A stretch of 64,000 nucleotides of DNA from positions 7,850,001 to 7,914,000 of the forward strand of contig NW_018344015.1 in NCBI RefSeq assembly GCF_002099425.1, read 5' to 3'. The position numbers and the translations under genes are program-made. The stretch's first letter is position 1, and each line of letters begins with the position of its first letter. Of this stretch, positions 55,930-64,000 are shown piece by piece. This stretch comes from Phascolarctos cinereus. Lineage: Eukaryota; Chordata; Mammalia; Diprotodontia; Phascolarctidae. The notes below the pieces were generated by a model. The model did no database searches, had not been told where the DNA came from, and saw only the letters and a list, made by a program, of their open reading frames with translations.

Positions 55930-56448
55930 AATAAATAGTTGAAAAAATGTTGATAGATTGTGCCATTTTGTGTTTATTTGTTGTGCTCTTGCCAGTATCA
56001 TCTATAAATACCTTGGAATTATATTGCTCAATTGGGACTCCTACCAAGCTGCTTTGGATTATTTATCATAATCTTCTGTCAACCTTTTCCAGAGTTTTGT
56101 AAAGTTTTAAAATTCTAAAGCATTGTTGCCCTTGGCTTCATTGAATCTTCTTCCTCTTGGCAAGGAAATCAAGTGTGTGCTAGCTAAGAAAGTCTCCGTA
56201 TTTTTTGGTGTCTTCTTTGTGGTGACTGTTTTATATTATTATTAGGAAATCTAATATTACTAGGAAATGATACTAATTATGGTCAGTTCTTTTGCTTTTT
56301 TTCCATTTCCCGCCTTTTAACATTGACTATTCATTTGAATAGGTCAGATTGAAAGTGTCTCACTTCTCATTGGCAGCCTTTAAATTTTTTATACAGTTAA
56401 AATTACACGTTATTAATATCTTTTGTGAAGTAAAACGAAAAAAACCCC
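55930..56448. other. ASB3 intron, no feature recognised
   Basis: A/T-rich with no recognised repeat. Confidence 0.4.
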
Positions 56449-56690
56449 CAACATTTATTACGAATTCATGGGGCAGCTAGGTGGCGCAGTGGATAGAGCA
56501 CCGGCCCTGGATTTGGGAGGACCTGGGTTCAAATCTGGCCTCAGAAACATAACGCTAACTAGCTGTGTGACTCTGGGCAAGTCACTTGACCCCATTGCCT
56601 AACCAAAAAAAAAAAATTCATTATGTACCAGGCACCATGCTAAGCACTGGGTATGCAAGTAGACAAAGTGAAAGCTCACCAATCAGAGCC
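56449..56690 (+). repeat. L3-like fragment interrupted by a SINE
   Basis: 'aacatttattacgaattcat' before and 'attcattatgtaccaggcac' after the SINE are one continuous repeat, and the duplicated 'attcat' is the target site. Confidence 0.75.
56470..56616 (+). repeat. Marsupial tRNA-derived SINE (well preserved)
   Basis: 'gggcagctaggtggcgcagt', 'ggatagagcaccggccctgg', 'ggttcaaatctggcctcaga' and an A-tail. It is the copy closest to what I recall as the family consensus. Confidence 0.96.
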
Positions 56691-57084
56691 TTGGTTCTAA
56701 GGTGAACCTTATTTTATCCTTCTCTCCCTGGTTCCTGCCCCTAGTTGAACCTTTCCTTGTAATAAAGAAAAACAGCTAAGCTAAAGACATCCTATCCAGT
56801 GGCTATGTCCTAGTAGTCCTGTGACTCTTTGTCAATGTTTGATCTGTTGCATTTATATTTTTTCACTTCTCAAATCTGTTTTATGTTTTCCAATATGTAG
56901 TTTGTCATTTAACCCTTTGTGCACCTTCATTATATTGACTTGTTTTGAAGGAGCTTGTTGGGTTATTTTTAGCATTTTTCTACCTCTTCATTTTCTGTAG
57001 TTGATGTTGGTAAAGCTGCAATGAATGATCTTCATAGTGGCCTTTTTGTTTATGTTTACTGACTGGTTTCTCTTCTTATCATAT

Positions 57085-57340
<256 letters not shown>

Positions 57341-57552
57341 ACATATGTGTAAATTGCAGGGCAATTTAAATGATTATCAATCAGTCAGAAAAATAAATAT
57401 GATTGTACAATAATACCCATGGGCAAAAAGAGCTGTGCCACTTGATGAAACTTTTTAGTGCCTACTGCATAAGTATTAATTTAATTTATGTTGGTTGTAA
57501 TTTTTTGTTGTTTGTGTAATGATTGCCTATTAAATGTATTTTTTTATATCAG

Positions 57553-57730
57553 GTGCTGATGTCAATTGTCAAGCTATGGACAAAGCTACTCCTTTATTCA
57601 TTGCTGCACAAGAGGGCCATATAAACTGTGTGGAGCTTTTACTTTCTAAAGGGGCAGATCCCAATCTTTATTGTAATGAGGACAAATGGCAGTTACCTAT
57701 CCATGCAGCTGCACAAATGGGTCATATAAG
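57553..57730 (+). CDS. ASB3: ASB3 coding exon (ankyrin repeats, ~residues 201-259)
   Basis: The acceptor ttttttatatcag has a pyrimidine-rich but A/T-laden tract. GT completes the glycine codon opened at 49407. The exon reads [58 protein letters not shown] and ends with AG before the donor gtaggt (178 nt). Human ASB3 has [20 protein letters not shown] and [18 protein letters not shown], so identity is unambiguous. Two ankyrin units are complete here, with intact TPLFIAA and GADPN motifs. A long GT/GA/TA microsatellite ends about 210 bases upstream of the acceptor, which leaves little room for an ordinary branch-point region of unique sequence. Confidence 0.96.
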
Positions 57731-58498
57731 GTAGGTACTCAAAAAAAAAGTCTCATCATTAAACATTAATAAAGAGTGAACATTTTTTCCAGCAGTAAAA
57801 GAGAGACAGAAAATAGATTGTTTGACTGTAATGTCATGATTTGTTATATTTTAATATGACACAATTTCCCTGGATGATCACCTTATTAGCAATGGTTATC
57901 TAGTGTTATAGTTGGAAAAGATTTTGGTAGGATGTTGCACCCTCTGATCATAGTCAAAGTAGGAAAACTTCTAAGAGTATGATTGTGTATTAGCATGTGT
58001 AAATGTTTGTGAAGTAATGGGGCAGTAGTAGTTAGCTTGAAACAAATTAAAGACTTTGGTTTTCTGCAAAATCACAAAAATTCCAGTACTGAATAATTTT
58101 GAATTACACATTTCAAAGATCCTTTGATTTATCATTGCAAAATTGAAAGTCTTTTATAATTAATGTTAGTAATAATTTAAATACAGTTATACTAAAGCTT
58201 TCACTTCATAGTCAGTTTTGCAGATTCATCTCTTGGGGACTCCCACATATTCCCTCTTCCTGCTTAAAATTTGGTTATATATGGCGCCAGCAGTATTGTA
58301 TAATAGCCATTGTGAGCAGGAAAGCATGTTTGTCTGTGAAAAAGAGATTAATATGCTTTTCTAAAACAAAAAAATTAGAAAAGTTAAATTGCATTAAGCC
58401 AATACTATATTTAAATATGACTCAAGAACACACTTTAAAAATAATCTGTTATATTTATAGGAACCTGAGTCTGAATTTGATATATTTCTCATTCTTTT
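57731..58498. other. ASB3 intron, unique-looking
   Basis: No repeat signature was found. A 62-residue frame at 58312-58500 is A/T-driven. Confidence 0.45.
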
Positions 58499-58499
58499 A

Positions 58500-59660
58500 A
58501 AAATATTGAATTTATTTTAATTTTCAGTTCCAAATTCTTTCCTTTCTTCTCTTACCTTTTGAGAAGGCTAGAAAAACAAAACCCATTACAAGTATGTATA
58601 GTCATGCAAAACAGATTTCTACATTAGCCATGTCCAAAAAGAGAAGAAAATATATTTCAGTCTTCATTCTGAGTCCCATCAGCTTTCCATCTGGAGATGA
58701 TGGATAGCATGTTTCATGATAGCATGAGTCCTTTGCAATTGTGGTTGGTCATTGTGTTAATCAGAATTACTAAGTCTTTCAAAGTTGATTATCTTTACAA
58801 TTGTTGACATTGTATAAATTGTTCTGCAAGTTCTGCTCACTTCACATTGCGTTAGTTCATACAAGTCTTCCTAGGTTTTTCTGAGACCATTCCTTTCATC
58901 AGTTCTTTTAGCACAATAACATTCTGTCATATTCATATGTTAAGCCATTCCCTAATTTATGGGTATCTCCTCAGCTTTGAATTCTTTGCCACCACAAAAA
59001 GAGCTGCTATAACTATTTTTGTACAAATGGGTCCTTTTCCTCTTTGGGAGAGACCTAGCAGTATGTAATATAGATCGCTCTTTAAGGTATAGATCTAGCA
59101 GCAATATTGCTGGGTCAAAGGCTTTTAATAAACTTTTTTTTTAAGGCAATTGGGGTTAAGTGACTTGCCTAGGGTCACACAGCTAGTAAGCTTCAGGTGT
59201 TTGGTCTGGGCTGGATTTGAACTCAGGTCTTCCTGACTTCAGGGCTGGTGCTCTATCCACTGTGCCACCTAGCTGCCCCTTAATAACCTTTTAATAACCC
59301 TTTGAACATAATTCCAAATTGCTTGCCAGATTGATTGGTTGGGTCAGTTCATAGCTCTACCAGTAACTCTACCAGTACATTAAAAAAACCTGTTTTCTCC
59401 TAGCCTCCCAGCCTCTGTCATTTCCATTTTTATCAACTTAGCCAAGTCATACATTACAGGGAGTATGTCAGAATTGTTTTAATTTGCATTTCTCTAATTA
59501 TTAGTGATTTAGAGTCTTTTTTTTTTCTTATGGTTATTGATAGCTTGGATTTCTTCCTCTGAAAACTGCTTGTTTATGTCCTTTGACCATTTATCAAGTG
59601 GGGAAAGGCTCTTATTTGTATAAATTTGATTGAGTTCCCTGTATATTTTTCATTCTTATT
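58500..59660 (-). repeat. L1 3' end, minus strand, with nested SINE
   Basis: The antisense 3'UTR ('attttaattttcagttccaa', 'ccatctggagatgatggata') is followed by the ORF2 C-terminal region ('ctttgccaccacaaaaagag', 'tatctcc...', 'atttgcatttctctaattat', 'tgaccatttatcaagtgggg'). It is older than the 47.5 kb copy. Confidence 0.8.
59133..59279 (-). repeat. Marsupial SINE nested in L1, minus strand
   Basis: 'aagtgacttgcctagggtca', 'atttgaactcaggtcttcct' and 'ccactgtgccacctagctgc'. Flanks 'ttttaataaac' and 'cttaataacc' fit a target duplication. Confidence 0.94.
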
Positions 59661-60634
59661 CATTTTTACTTGTTAGTTTATTCTAACATGTCTTATATAT
59701 ATTTGTTTTTCTAATTCAGTTTGAATATTAGACTAGTATCAGAACTCTCCTGGCTTTTGTCCTCAACTCTAGTGATGAATTCTGGGCTTAAGAAATAATT
59801 TTTCTCTGAGATTTTATCTTTCACATCCTGTTTTTGTATTAGTTTTCCCACTGAATTTCAGGTTCTGCCAAGTATTTCTTGCCATCCTCTTTTTACATGG
59901 AAGAAACAAAGAGAAAATCATATTTGTGTTTTGCCTCTCAGAGGAGGTGTCTTACTTTTATTGTATCTCAGCTTTTTTTTGCTTCCTGCTGTTTATTGAA
60001 AATTTTAGATTTCCATAAACTGTAGGGTTTTTCATTAATATTTGCCTCAGGCATTGGCTGGTTTCTAAACTTTCCCAGAACTTAGAGATTATATCCCTTG
60101 CATAGGATGGAACGATTTGAATAATAAAAATGGGCAGAAATTTTGAACTGAGAATAAATTGATTTCATTTCATCAATAATTATTTTCCTGTGATGAAAAT
60201 AAAAACTGCCCCTTACTATTTATCACTCATTTAAAAACATTTACTAATTCAAAAATACAACTTTATTTGGTACTTGTAAGAGTAAAAAGGAGTTTTGAAC
60301 TTAATAACATGTTAATACTTAACTATTGTTGTGATATTTTAAGTTATTTCCTAGAACTTTAGATCAAAGATTTGATTCAAAATGTGTTTTTAACTTTTGA
60401 GCAGGAGATGCTAGTGAAAAAGATTTAAAATATTGCCCTTAAAAGTAAATTATAGTTAATTAGATTTGGCTTAAGATATACACATGAACCTTTGTGTAAA
60501 GTAGATATATATTCTTTTTGAGTAAATGGCTATCCTTCATCATAAAATGGAACCTTAGACCATTAGAGCAGGAAGGGAATCTAAGAGATTATTTGGTAAT
60601 TTTACAAGTAAGGAAACTGAGATAACGAAAGAGG
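59661..60634. other. ASB3 intron, no feature recognised
   Basis: A/T-rich and unique-looking. A small MIR-like antisense string lies near 60541-60625 ('gaccattagagcaggaaggg', 'aggaaactgagataacg'). Confidence 0.45.
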
Positions 60635-60781
60635 TTTTTTTTAAAGGTAATTGGGGTTAAGTGACTTGCCCAAGGTCACACAGCTAGTATGTGTCAAGTG
60701 TTTGGTCTGAGGCTGGATTTGAACTCAGTTCCTCCTAACTTCAGGGCCAGTACTCTATCCACTGCGCCACCTAGCTACCCC
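60635..60781 (-). repeat. Marsupial tRNA-derived SINE, minus strand
   Basis: 'aagtgacttgcccaaggtca', 'atttgaactcagttcctcct' and 'actgcgccacctagctaccc'. It splits a MIR-like sequence ('gataacgaaagag' and 'aataaccaaagag' are the flanks). It lies 170 bases before the ASB3 exon at 60951. Confidence 0.94.
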
Positions 60782-60950
60782 AATAACCAAAGAGTTTTAA
60801 GTGATTTTTCCAATATTACATGACTACTAAGTAGCAGAGTTACTGTGTACAGTGAGGGATGAAGGATGATGCTACTAGCAATATGCATTAGAAAAATACC
60901 AATTTACCTTACTTGTGATTTAAAATGTGCATGAATTCATATATTTGCAG

Positions 60951-61148
60951 AATCTTGGACTTGCTAATACCAATTACTGATAGAATTTGTGACACTGGTC
61001 TGGACAAAGTGAGTCCTGTATACTCAGCAGTGTTTGAAGGTCATGAAGACTGCCTAGAAATGTTACTTAAAAATGGCTACAGTCCAGATGCCCAACCAGG
61101 TCTAGTCTTTGGATGCAGTTCTCCCATGTGCATGGTCTTCCAAAGGGA
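60951..61148 (+). CDS. ASB3: ASB3 coding exon (ankyrin repeats, ~residues 260-325)
   Basis: The acceptor catatatttgcag is followed by A, completing AG|A (Arg), then [60 protein letters not shown] and MVFQR. The exon ends with GA before the donor gtatgt. Human ASB3 has ILDLLIPLTNRACDTGLNKV and [20 protein letters not shown], so the call is firm. The exon holds one full ankyrin unit and the start of the following linker. The next expected segment (human EFFGIVNILLKYG onward, then the SOCS box) does not appear in the remaining 2.85 kb, so the gene continues past the right edge. Confidence 0.95.
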
Positions 61149-61990
61149 GTATGTATATTTGATACTTTTCCCCCTTATTTTTCTGTACTGAGTTGTGTTC
61201 CAAAGTTATTTTCTTGCCTTCATGATAAAGTTTAATTGTGTTGTGAATAACTAAATTGTAAAGTGATCTTTCCATGAAGCATTTATCTCTTTAAGGCTAT
61301 ACAAATGATAACAGTAGGATAGCATGTTCAATTCCTACTTTAGGTTTGGTTATAGTTTTAATATAGCTTCACTATTAAACTTTAAAAACACTTTTGTTAT
61401 GTTAAAGTAGCTTTAGGTGCTTTTTGTCTGATTTCCTTGTTCTTTAAGACATTACAGAAATTTAAATAGGATTTTTAGCAAGTATATTCAGAGGCAGTTA
61501 CTATGTTAGGGATCTTTTCTCATGTAAGGGTTATTTTTACAGTGTAATTTCATAAATTTGGAAGAAAGCTTTGTAATTGCTAAGAATTTTTTCAGCAATA
61601 AAAAGGATTTTTATTGAAACTTCTACATAGCATACTCTTGTACTAACCATTGCAGTTAAATTTTTTTTAAAATTCTCTTTCACAAAATTTGTTTTGATAG
61701 TCTCCCTTAACTTGAGGCACACAAATACATGAAATATTTGACTGTATATTAAATATTGTTAAATATTTAAACTAAAGTTTTGATTGGCCTTTGGCAAGTA
61801 TTTATCTGTGAAGCTGGCTACTGTATAATGATAGTATTAAAACCAAAGACTTGTAAGAATGTAAGAAATGTTATTCTTGTTCTGACCTATATCTCCTCTG
61901 GTCTTTGAAAGTGGCACCAAGTGATGGGTCATTACTGAAATATTGGCTAACAAATTAATTTTTTTTTTTGGGTGGGTAGGGAAGACTACT
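61149..61990. other. ASB3 intron, unique-looking
   Basis: Searched for the next ASB3 exon (EFFGIVNILLKYG and what follows); none was seen. Confidence 0.5.
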
Positions 61991-61994
61991 AAGA

Positions 61995-62110
61995 CAGCAA
62001 TTCCCAAACTTTTTACTCTCAAGGTCCCTTTATATTTTGATAATCTTTCTATCAGTGTTTGCCATATTAGAAATTAAAAATATTTTTATTTATCCACTTA
62101 AAAATAACAA
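61995..62110 (+). repeat. Old hAT-type DNA transposon fragment
   Basis: 'acagcaattcccaaactttt' and 'tctcaaggtccctttatatt' resemble the CAG-NGGTTC-CAAA terminus and the following 'gacccctttat' of mammalian hAT-Charlie relics. Confidence 0.5.
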
Positions 62111-62139
62111 TAATAGGCTCATTATGTGAGTTAGTCCTA

Positions 62140-62728
62140 ACTAGCATTTATTAAGTGCCTACTGTGTGATGTGTGTATTCTTAGTACTGTGCTAACTGCC
62201 AGGAATACAAGAAAGTGAAAAAAAAAAAGCTGGTCTCTGCTCTCAAGGAGCTCACAGTCTAATGGGGGAAATGATATGCAAATTACTATGTAAAAACAAA
62301 CCATATACAGGGTTAATTGAGAGTAATCTCAGAGGGAGGGCACTAAGTTTAAGGAGGACTGGGAAAGGCTTCTTGTAGAAGGTGAGATTTTTGCTGAGAT
62401 TTGAAGGAAGCTGGGAAAGCCAGGAGATGTGGAGGGAGAAAATCCCAGATATCTAGAGGACATATGAAGTGAAAAATGCCTAGAGCTGGGATATTAGGTG
62501 TCATGTGTGAGGGACAGCAAGGAGCCCAGTGTCATTTGATCATAATATGTGAATAGTTGTAACATATAATAGGATTAGAAAAGTAGGAATGGGCCAGGTT
62601 ATAAAAGGTTTTAAAGACCAAATAGAGGATTTATATTTGATCTTAGAGGCAATAAGGAGTCACTGGAGTTTATTGAATGGTGAGAGTAATATAATCAAAC
62701 TTGCTTTTTGAGAAGATATTAACATAAG
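62140..62728 (+). repeat. L3-like mammal-wide repeat, long copy
   Basis: 'ctagcatttattaagtgcct', 'gctctcaaggagctcacagt', 'ctaatgggggaaatgatatg', 'gcttcttgtagaaggtgaga', 'atgggccaggttataaaagg' and 'ggagtcactggagtttattg'. The same order occurs at 44.6-45.3 kb. Family name uncertain (CR1/L3-like). Confidence 0.7.
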
Positions 62729-62729
62729 T

Positions 62730-64000
62730 AACTTTCTTATGAAGAATAACTTTTTTCCAAAACAAAACAAAAAAATTAGTGAGAATAGCTTTTTTTCCCC
62801 CACATCTTTATGAATCTCATTAATGTCCAGTTTAAAGGAAGACAGATGGATTCTTATATTTGATTCTATATTCAGTCTGTTGTGATATGTTTTTTGATTG
62901 ATATATATGAACAAAATTCTGACCTCACATAGATATGTAGTTGGAAAAAGGGAAGAGTATTGTAATCTCCCTTTTAGGTGATTGTGGATATTCTTCTTTG
63001 ATAGAACTCCAAAAGTTGGCAAGTAGTTTCTTAAAGGTTAGTTGCATTGTGGACTCTGAAACCATATCACTGAACTTTTTGTGCTCTGTTACATTAAATT
63101 CCATTGGTCTATTTTGCCCTTTGAGTGAATCTTTTATCAAGTGTGACTTTGTAGCATCATGAATTGTCATTTGGAAAATAGTGGGTCACTGAATTATGCA
63201 GATTTTCAAAGTATTGGTACATTTCATTTTATAATATCAATAAATCAGATTCATTAATATCATCATTGATCTTAACAGAAGAGTCTTTAATCATTGGGAA
63301 ACTGTCAAGCTCACAGTAGCAGATACAAGTTTTCCAAAACTCTAATTTTCTCTCAGAAGCTCAAATTTTATCATTGGTAACAATTTTTTCTTCAACTCAC
63401 TTTGTTCATTTTCAAGAAAATGCCTGCCAAATCTCCAAGTATGAATAATTATAGTTTGTCAGTCATTTTTCCAAGTAAATATGGTGTTCATGAAGAGTGG
63501 TCAGTTCAGCTCACAACCCAAACAGTTACCTACATACTTTCCTTGAGAATCCTCAGACCTTAGGAAGCAGCAGAAGTGCTTCCTGTTTTATTAAAAAAAA
63601 TATTCTTATTCAGGATTGATATTTGATTAAATTAATAATCTTTATTACTTCATCAAGGACATTCTACCTGAGAATGTTTCACTTAAAAACTGGCACTTTG
63701 AATATTTCAGTACCACGTGTGTTTGTTGTCAAGCATTCATGTAAAAGAAGATCTTTGATCAGTTAGTTCTAATACCTGATGAATACAAGCAAAGCAGCAT
63801 GGCCAGCTGTGTCTGTAGATTCATCCATTAGGAAGGTAAAGTTCAGTTCGGTAGATGAGATATTTATTCAGTCTTAATGTTTGCAGCTCAATCTTTAATT
63901 CTCAGATTTCTCAGATCATGTAGCCTTTGGAAAATCCCCCTGTATACTTGTGAGAGAATGAGAGTAAAAAAAGGCAAATAAAATCATAGTATTATTATAA
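62730..64000 (-). mobile_element. hAT transposase remnant (ZBED5/SCAND3-like), runs off right edge
   Basis: Antisense reading shows the hAT transposase in order. At about 63820 TLPNG with MDESTDTAGHAALLVFIR, close to the MDESTDV-GLAVLLVFVRY motif near the catalytic core. At about 63640 VLDEVIKIINLIKY, at about 63330 KLEFWKT, at about 63220 EMYQYFENLHNSVTHYFPND. Finally IKEEYPQSP (about 62985), PTTYLCEVRILFI (about 62945) and NRLNIESNIRIHLSSFKLDI (about 62850), the hATC dimerisation region. Several stops and frame changes interrupt it (for example in frame after FPND), so it encodes no protein. The N-terminal BED zinc finger would lie beyond 64000. A host-domesticated copy would be expected to be open, and this one is not. 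Confidence 0.88.

Noticed and set aside
56470-56616. Possible tRNA gene (cloverleaf-like head)
   Set aside because: It is the tRNA-derived head of a SINE, continuous with SINE body and A-tail. The same applies to the other SINE heads in the window.

Overview
This window is mammalian, non-coding-rich DNA and almost certainly marsupial. Copies of a tRNA-derived SINE with the marsupial-type head (ggggcagctaggtggcgcag, both strands) are scattered throughout. With them are marsupial-style L1, L2 and RTE (BovB-like) LINE fragments, CORE-SINE/MIR copies and solo LTRs. The SINE copy near 56.47 kb looks closer to the Australian-marsupial form than to the opossum form, but that is a weak inference made from memory. 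There are no bacterial-type genes, operons, CRISPR arrays or intact viral genes.

The one recognisable host gene is ASB3 (ankyrin repeat and SOCS box protein 3) on the + strand. Five consecutive coding exons are visible at 22580-22738, 47179-47291, 49272-49407, 57553-57730 and 60951-61148. They have AG/GT splice sites and phases that join without a frame conflict (784 nt, about 261 codons). They cover roughly residues 66-325 of an approximately 518-residue protein, which is ankyrin-repeat territory. The N-terminal exon(s) and the C-terminal/SOCS-box exons were not found and should lie outside the window. The whole window is therefore intron, plus possibly sequence upstream of the gene's first exons.

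Layout. 0-12.5 kb: old L1/HAL1 pieces, SINEs, an inverted pair of LTRs (6.2-7.2 kb) and a solo LTR with a target duplication (7.7-8.4 kb). 12.5-18.3 kb: a minus-strand L1 broken up by several LTR insertions. 18.3-22 kb: a minus-strand L2 and a plus-strand RTE split by an L1 piece. 22.6 kb: first visible ASB3 exon. 22.7-47.2 kb: a 24.4 kb intron with RTE, L2 (endonuclease and RT portions), L1, a palindromic DNA-transposon copy, a minus-strand 7SL RNA retropseudogene (39.66-39.95 kb) and an L1 with clean target duplications (43.45-44.33 kb). 47-61 kb: four further ASB3 exons separated by L1, L2, SINE and microsatellite DNA. 61-64 kb: an L3-like repeat, then a decayed minus-strand hAT transposase (ZBED5/SCAND3-like) that runs off the right edge.

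I found no previously undescribed biological system. The points most worth a second look are the 7SL retropseudogene, the hAT transposase fossil, the inverted LTR pair, two unassigned local duplications inside the large intron, and the composite GT/GA/TA tract about 0.2 kb upstream of an ASB3 exon.
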